This document shows positions 35,374-46,837 of a DNA stretch of 64,000 nucleotides, piece by piece. The notes under the pieces were generated by a model that worked only from the letters and a program-made list of their open reading frames with translations, was not told the DNA's origin and did no database searches. Origin of the DNA: Porogramme epimiltina (Eukaryota; Basidiomycota; Agaricomycetes; Polyporales; Polyporaceae); NCBI GenBank assembly GCA_900155495.1, contig FTLJ01000560.1, positions 1 through 64,000 of the forward strand, read 5' to 3'. Position 1 is the first letter of the stretch. Each line of letters starts with the position of its first letter. The position numbers and the translations under genes are program-made.

Positions 35374-36788
35374 ATGTCGCCCTCACCCCTCTCGCCCAAC
35401 GTGCTGCATGTCCTGCTTCAGTACATATCGCCCCCGTCTCAATTGACCCACCCGATCCCTCCCCACCTCCTCTCCAAGCCGCTCCTGCAACGGCATCACT
35501 TTCTCCGTCTTACCCCAGATACCCCAGACGAGTACCTTTGTTGGCCATCTTCACCCGAGAAGAAGGCCCAGATCCTCGACCTTCTCGAATCCCGCTCAAG
35601 GCCCATCGACGACGATCAGCCAACCACATACCCCGTCCAATACTCCTTTGACGGAGAAGATTTCTTCGCTCATGTCGACATCTCTCCCGGAGATGAAGAC
35701 CGGCCTCGCGTCATCCTGCAGTGGGACGAGTCGGGCGAATGGAAATACCACAACGTCGACCTTATGCCCTTCCCGCCGGGGAGCCGCGCCCTCCTCGACG
35801 ATGTTCTCGTCCCGCCCCCCGCACCTGCTCCCGTCGCGATACAGACGAGAGCCGCGCCCTCGTACTTCGACACCGACCTCCCTGAAGACGACGAGGATGA
35901 CTATTGGAACGCCTACGGCTCTACCGACATAGGGGACAGCGCGTACAGCGACGGGGTCCCCACCTCTGCGAAAGATGCGATTTCCTCAGAGGACGCCTAT
36001 TGGGCCCAATACGCCTCCGTACACGGTAAGCCGAGTCCCAATAACTCTCGCTGCCGCTCGCACGGCCCATGCGGACGACAATTTGCTGCTTTCCTACTGG
36101 CCCGAGCCCATTCTCACCACGCCTTCTTTCTATAATCATAGGCACCGCCGATTCCACCATACCCTCCCCTATGCCGCAAGGCAGGCGGAAACCGCTCCCC
36201 GTGCAGACAGACTTCGGCGGCGCAAAGGACTCACCTCACCCGCTGCCCGTCCCCGTGCGGCTGTCATACGAGGACGCTTACGCGGAGCCGCTACCAATTC
36301 CGTCGTCGATCCTACCTCGGCCCGGGAGCCACTCGAGATGGGATCCCGCTTCCCCGACCGCGCTCTCTCGCTTGCTTTCCGCGATTTCCCCACGCGAGAG
36401 CCCGGCTCCCAGCCCTGCCCCTGACGGCGCGTTTGACGCGGACGAAGACCTGAGCTCGCCGACTATCGGAGGAAGCAATGACTCCGACTCGTCCTCTTCG
36501 CCTGCGCTGGGCCTCAGCGGCACCGAACTCGTCGCGGAGGCGGTCCCTGTGGTCCTGGCAGATGGTGATTCCTCCATCTCGAGGCTTCCATCAGGGCCAC
36601 AAGAAACAAAGACCACTGTGGGCGCAGCCGAGGATGAGGATGAGGCTGATCTCAGGCTAGCGCTGGAAGGTGTGTGGAGGATGTGGAAGAAGGGCAAGAG
36701 GAAAACCATCGAGATGGCGTCGTCCGGAGATAGCGAGGCTAAGGAGGCCTTTTTGAGGGCTGCTCGGGCTGTCGTGGATCGGGCATAG
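35374..36788 (+). CDS. Conserved basidiomycete protein of unknown function
   Basis: Two exons (35374-36025, 36142-36788) encode 432 aa. The start MSPSPLSPNVLHVLLQYISP and the following LLQRHHFLRLTPDTPDEYLCW, VILQWDESGEWKYHNVDLMP form an ordered N-terminal region that I recognise as recurring in basidiomycete proteomes without a name. An acidic patch (DLPEDDEDDYWNAYGS) with a DYWNAYG/DAYWAQYASV repeat-like pair follows. The rest is Ser/Pro-rich and disordered until a basic C-terminal helix (ALEGVWRMWKKGKRKTIEM). The frame is open upstream of 35374 but lacks conserved sequence. No function is proposed. Confidence 0.75.
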
Positions 36789-37173
36789 TTGACAGTTCGG
36801 GGTGGCTCAGTAGGGTATCATTCAACGCATGGTGTATCATAATCACTACTTTTCTCGTTGGGCTATCCGATCTCCATTTGTCTCTACCATCTTCTTGCCT
36901 CACTCCTATGTCTGTGTGGTTGTGCTGTGGCCTCAAACCGCGATGATTGTCGACCTAAGCTCTTGGACACACGCTTGCCCACACTTCACTCGCGGCAAGC
37001 GGGCGCCAAGATCCCCGCGCGCCGATTCTATTGTGGTCGAGGCTGCAGCGCGGCCGCAGCGTCAGCCCGTCGTGGTATTAAACCTTGACTCCCTCCCGCC
37101 TCATGCCAAAACCCCCACCAAACATCACATCCTACTCATAACTATTCACTATTAACCGTGGCCCGAGGCGGTC
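36789..37173. other. Short intergenic region
   Basis: 385 bases between two plus-strand genes. No gene is seen. Confidence 0.5.
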
Positions 37174-39197
37174 ATGGATGACGACAACCTCACGACTGAG
37201 TCGGACTTTTCAGTCTGGTACGTCTACTCCCCTCCAGCCACTTGATTCTCTCTTACGGAGCCACACGCCTTAGGAAACGACTTCTAGAAGAACAAACAGG
37301 TGAGAAGCGACTGCACCATCACGTACCTTACGTCTTCTCATCTCGGGTGTCCTCGTCCATCCAGCTCTCTTTGACAGAACATTTTCCAAAAATACATTCC
37401 TTGAAGCGAGGGTCGAGGAGCTCGAGCAGGAATTGAAAGTGTGGAAGGATGCATTCAAGACTGTGGATGGGGATAGAAAGCACTTAAACAAGCAAGTCTT
37501 GAAGCTCGAGCGGAGCATTGGTGCTCTCAAGGTGCGTTCTTGCCTTTGTCTCTGCCATACCCTGCCCCATTCAACATCCCGTTTCGTCCTCGCTTCCAGG
37601 AGGACAACCCGTTGATCGTCTGTCTCATCGACGGCGATGGAAATATATTCTCTGCCGACCTCATCAAGCTGGGCCAGGTCGGCGGGCGGCAGGCGGCTAT
37701 GCTCCTCACGAAGGGCCTCACGGACCACCTCGCGTCGATCGACCCCACTGACGAGTCCGTCCCCGCGCGAGGGCAGCTGTGGTTGACGATATACTGCAAT
37801 AAGACCGGCCTACTCGACACGCTCACAAGCAACTACGTGTGCACGGCGGAGCAGTTCGAGGCGTTCGTGCTGGGCTTCAACCAGGCATCCCCACTGTTCT
37901 CCATCGTAGACGTAGGATGTGGGAAGGAGGCCGCAGATTCAAAGATCAAAGGTACGCCTTGCATTTTTCTTAACCCTACTGAGTGGTCGCGTGACAATCG
38001 CATACCCCCAAATTCCAACCCCAGAGTGCCTCCGTGTCTTCACGCGCTTCCCGCAGACCGTCAAGGTCTTCTTCGGCGGCGCGCACGACAACGGGTACAC
38101 CTCCACCCTCACCCTGCTGCAGAACGAAGGCCTTTTGGATAAGGTCATTCTGCTCAAGGGCTACAAAGACCTCGCGCACGAGATCAACGGCCTCGGTCTA
38201 CCGCAGCTCGAGATCGAGGGCGTCTTCATCCAGAAGAAGCTGCACACTAACGGAGCAAAGAAAGCCTCTGCTGCCGCCGCCGCCGCGGCTGTCACGGCCG
38301 CAGTGTCGAGCTTGGCGCTAGGCATACCAAAGACGAACTCGCCGAAACCAAAGACGCCCGCGGTACAGCCGCAGGAGAATGAGAAAGGGCGCACGGCGAA
38401 GAGTTCGACGGGGAGCGCAAGTGTTTCTGCGCCCTCAACCCCTGCTAAGAAAACTCGTCCCCTCGACCCCGATCAGGTCCGTAGTACATTTCACCTTTTA
38501 GACATCGCGTTCTCATGCTCTCGACCCATAGCCTCTCCACAAGCGTATGTCCTTCTTCAGGCTTTGGCGGCCACTGGCTCACGTTTTTGCAGAGAAACCC
38601 CCGCCTTGCAACTTCTTTTATCTGGCAAAGTGTAACAACGGAGATCGTTGCAAGTATGAGCACAACTATCCGTTGACACTAGAACAAATCGCGGAACTCC
38701 GCGTTAACGCGAAGAGGTGGCCATGCCCAGCTATCAACAACGGTAATCATCTTTTCATATGTTTACAATGATAGGCACTCACACCCATAACCGCCTAGGG
38801 AACCGGTGTACCCTCGGCGACAACTGTATCATGAACCACTTCTGTCCGAAGGGCCCGAAGTGTGTGTTCCGGAAGCAGGGCAAGTGCAAGTTTATCGGCA
38901 GTAAGTGTTTAGAGGGCCTATTTTTATGTACTCTCTGCTGACGCGTCGACGTGTCTTCCAGAGAACATGCATGATCGGGGAGAGGACAGGATGGATGGAA
39001 TGTCCGTCGGGAGCCCCAGCCTCGGAATAGGTAGCCCTCAGCTTTCTCACTTCGGACAGCAGCTGTCTCCGCTCGCGAGCCCCTTCGACGGTAGCGGATT
39101 CCCTATTCCCACGTATGAGGGAGTTGGTGCAAGGCCGTTCTCGCCACATCCATTCCCGCAAAACTACCTTGGGTTCACTGCTCCTCAGGGGTACTAG
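37174..39197 (+). CDS. CCCH zinc-finger protein with N-terminal PIN/NYN-like domain
   Basis: A probable RNA-binding protein of the fungal DUF7923-CCCH type. The start MDDDNLTTESDFSVWKRLLE leads to a coiled coil (ARVEELEQELKVWKDAF, RKHLNKQVLKLERSIGALK). The next domain begins DNPLIVCLIDGDGNIFSADL and continues WLTIYCNKTGLLDTL, RFPQTVKVFFGGAHDNGYTS, with acidic residues placed as in NYN/PIN-like nuclease folds. A Ser/Pro/Lys linker is followed by CCCH fingers: CNFFYLAKCNNGDRCKYEH (C-x7-C-x5-C-x3-H), a second split by an intron (CPAINN|GNRCTLGDNCIMNH, C-x8-C-x5-C-x3-H) and a third Cys-rich segment (CPKGPKCVFRKQGKCKF). The small exons at 37280-37300 and ~37409 are my best reading. Nuclease activity is an inference. 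Confidence 0.85.
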
Positions 39198-39566
39198 ATC
39201 TCTTGCTAAGTTTCGTGACGGAGCCCGAAGGCGACACGGAGCCTCGGCATTTCATGTAGCAATAATTTACCCTGTACACTACCCCATCAATTCACACTAT
39301 GCACAACACTATGCCTTGCAGTACCACTGAAATTTTGAGTATGTTCAGAGTTCTCAAGGTCAGAACCGAAGGGAGTTTGAACAGCGTAGAGGTAGAGGGA
39401 GGCCACAAAGTAATCAGTTAGGTTACGCGGTCACGTGCAAGCACTCACAGGCGAGCACCGAACCCAGCGACGCGCTCCAGCCTGTAGCAATGCTACCGGT
39501 GTTTGTCCTTGAACCGCGTTTCTCTCTACTCTCTAACTTGCTTTACTCTCCTTGCTCATCACCGTC
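39198..39566. other. Short intergenic region before the SRA gene
   Basis: 369 bases, with a pyrimidine-rich leader just before the ATG. No gene is seen. Confidence 0.5.
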
Positions 39567-40945
39567 ATGTCGGAATACGATAAGCAGCGCACGATGAACG
39601 TGGCCAACGCTCTGGCTGTTATAGCCGCTTTGGACATGAAGCAGGACTTAGATATTCTGGCGAAGCGGTCCAAGAAGAAGAGCAAGCCCGACCCATCCAA
39701 GAAGCGCGGCGCGCGTCACGTCGACGCGCCGACCAAAAGCGGAGATGAAGAGGAGGGGGAAGAGCGTCCTAAGAAGCTTGCGAAGGTCGTGAACGGCGAC
39801 GGCGAGGTTGCGGGGGTGCGGAGGAGCGCGCGGAACCGCGGCAAGGAGCTCAACTACAAAGACGACGGCAACACGCCCGCCGCCGCCGCACGCGCTCTGC
39901 CGCGTGTCGTGAGTGATGCCGCGAAGCGGGCTGGGATGGAGAGTGCGCCGAGGGATCCGATGAAGAGGAAGTATGATCCGTGAGTGGCTGCGTTTTGTGG
40001 ATCCGTGTCGGTGGTTGCGGGTGGTCTGACGGAGATGGATCTAGGAAGACGTATGGATCTATTCCCGGCGTGTCTGTGGGCTCGTGGTGGGAGACAAGGT
40101 GAGATCTTCATTCTTGTCACCCTCGCCAGACAAGTGTCTCACCTATGCACAGGCAAGCGTGTAGCGAGGATTCCATTCATGCGTGAGTACCATATTATTA
40201 CCGAATATACTATCATCACCTGACGTCGTATTCTAGACCTTGGGTTGCAGGCATTTCTGCTGGTCCCGACGGCGCATACTCCGTTGCGTTGTCGGGAGGT
40301 TACGAGGATGACATTGACCTCGGAGAAGCTTTGTGAGTGATGTACAGACTTTCATGTCACGTCGTCTGACCTTCCGCAGTACCTTCACTGGTTCTGGAGG
40401 CCGTGACCTGAAGGGAACCAAACAGAACCCGAAGAACGTAAGGAGTACTAGTATTCTATGATACTATGTTTCTAATATCTCTTTGTAGTTGCGAACCGCT
40501 CCCCAGAGCTGCGACCAGACCTTCGAAAACTCTTATAACGCTGCCCTGCAGGTACGTTCTCCTGCGTCCGTTGCTTACAATGAGCCCTAACTCTTGGTGG
40601 CAGCGGTCGACTATTACCAAGAAGCCTGTGCGAGTCATCCGTGGATATAAACTGGATTCGCCCTATGCTCCTTCTGAAGGGTATAGGTATGACGGCTTGT
40701 ACACTGTCGAGAAGGTAAACCAGGTGTATGAGGATGCAGATGCCGTGCTGACCTCTATCAGGCCTGGCAGGAACGCGGCTTGAACCCCAAGGGCTACCTT
40801 GTTTGCAAATTTGCTCTCAAGGCAAGTATTCGGCGTGTTCAACATATAACTGAGAAACTAAGCACACCACTCCTAGCGAATTCCCAACCAGGCTCCTCTA
40901 CCGGTCACCGCTGCTGATGACGAGCAAGTTGAGGCCGACGAATGA
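39567..40945 (+). CDS. SRA-YDG domain protein (5-methylcytosine reader)
   Basis: SRA domains flip out 5-methylcytosine in hemimethylated or modified DNA. The N-terminal exon (from MSEYDKQRTMNVANALAVIA) is basic and disordered, with likely nuclear signals (KRSKKKSKPDPSKKRG). The SRA domain is spread over small exons: KTYGSIPGVSVGSWWETR, QACSEDSIHAPWVAGISAG, DGAYSVALSGGYEDDIDLGE, FTFTGSGGRDLKGTK, LRTAPQSCDQTFENSYNAAL, KPVRVIRGYKLDSPYAP, EGYRYDGLYTVEK and ERGLNPKGYLVCKFALK. No RING or PHD of UHRF1 and no SET domain is present. It implies DNA methylation in this organism, consistent with transposon control. The stop is at 40943-40945. Confidence 0.92.
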
Positions 40946-41396
40946 GACACAACCCGAAGAAACTGACGTGGGAGAGGCTGCGAGACAGCAATACTGGTCT
41001 AAAAGGGGGATGGACGCTTTATGGCGTTACGGCGTAGTGCCGGAATGTCCTCTGCATATGCTAAATACTAACTGCTATCGACTTGCTTTCTATATGTTTG
41101 GTTGTTATTTTGCTCTCGCTGTATATAGTGCTTTGGCATGCTTGTTTGGATAATGGGATGCTTACTGAAGTTGTTGTTACGGAGCCGTCGCGCGCGACCG
41201 GAGCAGGCTTCCGAAACACGCTTCGGCCGCAGGTCATGTGCCCGCGTCATGGGGAATCGGACGAACGATCTAGCGCCATTGGCGGGAAGCCGAGTGTGGG
41301 GAACGTCGGCCAGAATGCAGTAATCCTCCTCAAGGCCATGACACACACACCCTTGCGCTGTTTCTTGACCTGCCTGGTCTGTTGCCAACATCCACC
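40946..41396. other. Short intergenic region before the thiolase gene
   Basis: 451 bases. No gene is seen. Confidence 0.5.
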
Positions 41397-43130
41397 ATGA
41401 TGCTCTCCAGGCTTTCCTCTACACGCGTCGCAAACCCCTTGTTCCGCGGATATGCAACCCACATTGGCAGGGGCCGCTCGGAACTCCTGAAGAAGCGTCC
41501 CGACGACGTTGTAGTCACGTTCGCAAAGCGGACTGCTTTAGGCCGAGCGAAGAAAGGCCAGCTCAAGGATGTACCAGTAGATGAACTGCTACATGCACTC
41601 TTTAAGGTACATGCATTGGTATTCGAGAGCAAAACGGGACCCACATCGTACAACTTGCTAGGCTAGTTTCGAGAAGACCAAACTGAACCCCGCTTTGCTG
41701 GAGGATATATGCGTCGGTAAGCCTGGTCATCTATGCTTGCGAAGAAACCTCAGTCAACAAGCCTTGGAATAGGGACGTGTCATCCGCCCTCGCCGTTGTA
41801 TATCTCCCGAGCGGCCGCTATAGCTGCTGGGGTCCCCGCCGACGTACCTATATCCACAGTGAACCGCCTATGTTCGTCTGGATTGCAGTCTATTGTCAAT
41901 ATCGCAAACTCCATCAAGAGCCAGCAGATTGAGCTGGGAATGGCTGTTGGCGTAGAGAGCATGTCTTTGAAGTGAGCACTTTATTCTAGCCTGTCCATCA
42001 CCGAATGAACCAAGAGCATGACTTGTTTAGCCCACGCCCAACCCCCGAAGTCGTGTCTGCGGTTTCACAAAATACTCAGTCGCATGATTGCGTTCAGGTG
42101 CGTGATATAGACTCTGATATGTGGATGGTGGAGCTCACTGCCGAAAACATTCTAGCCCATGGGGTGGACGTCCGAGCAGGTAGCAAAGGCCTACAATGTC
42201 TCTAGGGAGAAACAGGACGAGTACGCACTCATTTCGCACACCCGTGCCGCCAAGGTATTGTCCGCACTCACCTGAACCTGCAAAGAACACGCTCATCCTT
42301 TCCCAGTCTATCCAATCAGGCATCTTCGCGGAAGAGATCCTGCCCGTCGATATCCGCGGCGCCGTCGTTTCGGTAGACGACACTGTACGGCCTGGCGTGA
42401 CACTGGAGTCGCTTGCGAAACTGAAGCCGGTATTTGCTGAAGACGGCTCGACAACTGCAGGCAATGCCAGTGGGGTCGGGGACGGTGCAGCGCTTTGCTT
42501 CCTCACAACCCGCGCACGTGCAGAGCGTGAAGGTTGGGATATTGTTGGAAAGTATGTTACGAGCACGTTCGTAGGTACGTGTGTAGGCAGCCTTCCCCTC
42601 TGGCTGTTGCTTATATGCACCCAAAATAGGCGTGGAGCCTCGGTACATGGGCATCTCTCCCGCAGTCGCTATCCCCAATATTCTTGCCAAGACTGGCCTG
42701 TTGAAGGAGGACATTGATGTCTGGGAGGTTGGTGAAACTGTCTATAGTGTCACGTTTATTAGAAAGTTGATGGTCCTGCCACAGATTAACGAGGCGTTTG
42801 CATCTCAGTTCGCGTACTGCGTCGAGCAGCTTCGAATCCCTGTTGAAAAGATTAATCCCAAGTAAGTCATGGGCATTGCAGTATATGACACGCATTCTGA
42901 CTTCAAGGTAGTGGTGGTTCGATTGCTCTCACCCATCCCCTTGGCATGAGTGAGTACTATTCTCACCTCAACGGCATATCTATGCTCACTCTACTGTAGC
43001 GGGAACCCGCCAAGTTGTCACAGGACTAGCTGAGTTGCGTAGGAGGGACGCTCCATTCCTGTGCACCAGTATGTGCATTGGCAGTGGTATGGGTGGTGCA
43101 GCTATCTTCGTCAACGAAGCTCGCGCTTGA
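41397..43130 (+). CDS. 3-ketoacyl-CoA thiolase (acetyl-CoA acyltransferase)
   Basis: It catalyses the last step of fatty-acid beta-oxidation. The N-terminus MMLSRLSSTRVANPLFRGYA is Arg/Ser-rich without acids and resembles a mitochondrial presequence, and no PTS2 consensus is present. The core has RTALGRAKKGQLKDVPVDEL, VGTCHPPSPLYISRAAAIAA, ISTVNRLCSSGLQSI with the acyl-accepting Cys, MAVGVESMSLNPRPTPEVVS, ISHTRAAKSIQSGIFAEEIL, WEINEAFASQFAYCV, GGSIALTHPLGMTGTRQVV with the active His, and CTSMCIGSGMGGAAIFVNEA with the second Cys. Introns are short, and the ones at 41667-41712 and 42730-42782 must be removed to keep the motifs. Compartment is inferred only. Confidence 0.9.
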
Positions 43131-43262
43131 GCGCGTTACGCTCACCCATGTTGGCATGTAGCTTATGCTACACTCTAATCCTGAGTAGTTCGCCATTGAC
43201 CTTAACATACATCGCTTGCCCCATGTGTGCTCAATCCCAATCCACGAACATATACCGTATGA

Positions 43263-45520
43263 TCAGTATGCGCCGACAGTCTGACTTGGATTCCAAGTAT
43301 ATTTGAGGTAATCGACACCGTAGTAATACACCATAGTACACCTGCCTAATTCTGAGTTTCGTTTCCATTGCTTTTGTGGGCTACTATCTTGAAGCTTCAA
43401 AGCCGTGTCAACAATCTCAGTCATAGCCAGGACAGCCTCTTCTTCCAACGTTTGTCCAACCAATTGAAGTCCAACGGGAGCGTGTTTAAACGTATCAGGA
43501 TGGTCTGTGAAGGATGATTACGATGCGTCAATCCATCAAATTATGTACCAGAGGTCACGGGCGTACATAAGTCGTAATTCTTCTTATCACCCTCGCTGAG
43601 GAAGGTGTGCCTAGCCTGCACACGGTCCAATGCAGGATCGACTGTAGTGACAGGGAATGCGCAGGCCGGGTAATTGAGCATGCTCCAGACCATCGTGTAC
43701 GTGGATATGCTACATGGATCCATCAATTTACTATTTTGAAACAGAATATGCAAACTCACGTAGTCTTCCCGTGAGGCGGCGGGGGGAAAGGCGCAACAGG
43801 CGCAACAATCGCGTCAACTGGTCGTCCGGTGCCAGTTTCTGCCGCAGTACTTTGCCAGTGGGCGATGTACTCTTCGCGGAGAGCTATGCGCTCTTTCTGT
43901 AACTGCCACAGCTCGTACGCAGGTATGGTAGAGGCGTATCGAACTCCGGTTTGGACGGAAGTCGCAGACTCAAGCGCCATTGATTCCAAGCGAGGCTCTC
44001 CAGTGGCAGAGGTCACAGCATTGATGTCGTCCAGGGCGCCGGCCATCCAAATTTGCGCCTCAAAAATTATAGAGATTAGACGAGGCCGACTCTCTTGTTG
44101 AAGAAGCTTACAAGGATGTCATAAATCCGCTGGTGCTTAAAGGGTTTCCACAATATCACTGTGCCGATGTAGTCTGTCAACTCTTCGCCAGCCTAGGGTA
44201 CCAAGTCAATGCAGACCTTTGTGGCCAGCAGCTTTCAAAGCCGTAGCTGTGATCGCGAGCGCTCTCTGAATAGGGGGAGACGGGAGCACGGTCCCGTCGT
44301 TCTCCATGAATGCGAAGCAAAGTTGTTCCCCGTGCCCATGCCCAACGAGCCTATACGCATCTTCGTCCCATTTCTTTCGTATGACGAGGGGGTCGAGGCG
44401 CCAGGGCTCCTGTCCGATGATAGCCTTCATAAACGCTCGCAGTCCGGAGAGACTCCCTGAAATCGGTCCGAGAGAGGATGGAGAGGAGTCTTGACCTTCG
44501 AGACTGTTGACGCACCCGGCATAGGGGAGACGGTGACTAGAGGGACGAAGGCCGTACAAGCCGTTGAAAGAGCTGGGATACCTGACGGAGCTAAGGGGCG
44601 ACTGCTCAGTTGAGTGGAAATAGATTTAGACTAAAGAGGATCACATACCCTCCCAGGTCTGACCCGATTCCCAGCGGGCTTCCCTTCATCCCGATGAGAG
44701 CACCTTCCCCGCCAGAAGAGCCGCCAGAAGTGAGCGTCCGGTTTGCCGGGTTGAGCGTGCGACCAAAAACCAAGTTATACGTCTCTGACCACTGGGAAAG
44801 TAAAAGGTTAGAGGAGCCCTTCTCTCGCCACAAGGTCTTATGGCGCGTACCAGGAGGGTTTGGGGGACGTTCGTCATAACGAATGGAACGACTCCGCAGG
44901 CATAGAGAATCTTAGTCATGACAGCGTCGTCCTCTGAATATTTGCCCGCCCACGAAGCATATCCTAGAAAGAGTTGGAGCCGCCTGTTAAAATGCCAGTT
45001 TCGTATATAACCTACCCATCGTGCACTCAAGGTCCTTTATGCGAATTTGATCCTTAAGAGACATGGGTAGTCCATGAAGTGGGCCCACGACCTTGCCCGT
45101 CGTCTTCAGGTGTTCGTCGAGTTCTTTGGCACGTTTCAGTGCCCGTCCCACGAATATTTCCGACAGGCAATTGACCTGTGAACAACCTGGCTCAGTAGAC
45201 CAATTTCATATAGAAAGCGAAGATAATACCAGCTGGTGTGCGACTATGGCACGTTTGTAGAACGCTGTCGTTACGTCCACCGAAGACCATTCTCCAGACG
45301 CAAGCTTGTGGAGGAGCGTGTCAACGTCGGTGGTGTTCGTTATCACAATCTCGTGATCGGTCAGCAACCCGCATTGCTTCGAGTCTGGGAATGCCCTGAC
45401 GTCGAGGACATCGTCCCCAGGGGGCGACTTGAGTACCCACTCTGGGGGAATGGCGGCTTGTTGGCGGCGGCGCTTGTCCGCCGCGAGCTCCTTCCACTCG
45501 CTGCTGTGTTCAGGTGCCAT
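43263..45520 (-). CDS. Amidase (amidase-signature family), copy 1
   Basis: Amidase-signature enzymes hydrolyse carboxamides with a Ser-cisSer-Lys triad. The start is MAPEHSSEWKELAADKRRRQ. The catalytic Lys is in GPLHGLPMSLKDQIRIKD and the cis-Ser/Ser pair in LTSGGSSGGEGALIGMKGSP, followed by GIGSDLGGSVRYPSSFNGLY. Further family segments are GPISGSLSGLRAFMKA, STIPAYELWQLQKERIALRE, ETGTGRPVDAIVAPVAP and NYPACAFPVTTVDPALDRVQ. Many short introns break the gene. It resembles fungal acetamidase-type enzymes, so use of amides as nitrogen source is likely, but the substrate is unknown. The paralogue lies at 53768-55888 in opposite orientation. The exact 3' end is less certain because the tail beyond DTALKL has no counterpart in copy 2. 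Confidence 0.87.
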
Positions 45521-46677
45521 GAGGGATGGGGAGTGAGGGGCTAAGGTGCCGACCTATATATCGCTTGATAACGCCTTGGGTGTGCACGGCTGTCCGTATC
45601 AAAGCTGATAGCACGAGGAAGATCGTGGGTGGAGTTCTACACCATTACAGCATTGTAGTGGTGGTGGCTGAATTGCCGGTTGAGCGGGCGCGATTCACAC
45701 ACTATCTGAGAGCCCCTGGTCACATCTACTATGAGCAGCGCTGAGAGTGAGGCAGCTGACCTGCAGCATAGAGTTTCGTATCAGCGGCAGTTCTGTGCAG
45801 GTAGGAGAGCTGGATAAACACACGCTAGGCGGTACCGTATCTTGCTTATGTATGATCTGGTTGTAGGAGGGTTTGCACTCGTCTAAGTTCAAAGAAGCCG
45901 AGTTGGACTGTCGGCTTTGTGACTTCGGATAGACTTTTCATTAAAGCTTACTGTGCGCTTGACCATCTATAAAAGGATTGTACGAATACTATCCCTCTGT
46001 TTGCCTATGCTAGGTGGACAGGATACTCAGAACGAGGACCAGAATGTGTCATAGAATAGACATGAATTTGGTAACTTCGACACTATACACTCATACAAGA
46101 TGATGATGAAATACAAAAATGCTAAGTGAGGGCTCACGACTACGCAAAATAGACCAACTGTGTAATGTACATGAACGCGGGTTCCAATACCAGAGTAGGA
46201 GACCACGCCAATGGTCGATCAATTACTGAACGGGAATCTACGAGTGAGAGCACACAATTAGTAAGTGTTCCACAACAGGTGAAAGCAAAAGGTAAGCTCA
46301 GAAGGTCATTCATGTCATCGAGGCCAAGCAAGGCGTGAAGCCCAAGCGCAAGGCAGCGAATCGACTAAGAGGTGCCAGGATGGTTGAAGATACAACACTC
46401 TTCATAGCGGGCAGCCCTCATAAAATAAGAAAGATGACTCACTGATTCAAATCAGCCCGGGACGTGCAAGTTGCGCGAGGAAGAGAAGAGGATCGTGCTC
46501 GAGTTGAGACGCGACGCGAGCGAAATTTATGGCCGCGTGGGCGCCTTTTGATCGTGCGAACGAACTGCTAAATTAGGTGCTGATACGCGATCCAAGATTT
46601 CGGGAGGCTCCTCCGACTGTGGTCTCAAAGCCTCAAGAGCTATCCTCGGCGTGTCCATCGTCAAGCAATCCATCAAG
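45521..46677. other. 1.2 kb intergenic stretch without a recognisable gene
   Basis: Divergent upstream space of amidase 1 and RPS3. Short frames only, moderately AT-rich, and no RNA gene recognised. Confidence 0.5.
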
Positions 46678-46818
46678 GTGAGTGTCCACGACATCCAGAT
46701 AGCGTGCAGGATGGTGTTGGGAAGGTGTTTGGGCAAGAATTCGTGGTGGTGTGGGATGGATGGATCGACCTGCTTACGGATGACCCTCGCGCCCGGACTG
46801 ACTTCTTGGTCTCTCTAG
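46678..46818 (+). other. Probable 5' UTR intron of RPS3
   Basis: catcaag|gtgagtgtcc at 46678 and tctctctag at 46818, 20 bases before the ATG, form a good intron pair. No clear C/D or H/ACA snoRNA boxes were found inside. Confidence 0.6.
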
Positions 46819-46837
46819 CCCTATCCCCACTCTCAAG

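Noticed and set aside
42833..42844. ttcgaatcc resembling a tRNA B box
   Set aside because: It lies inside a thiolase exon and has no A box or cloverleaf around it.
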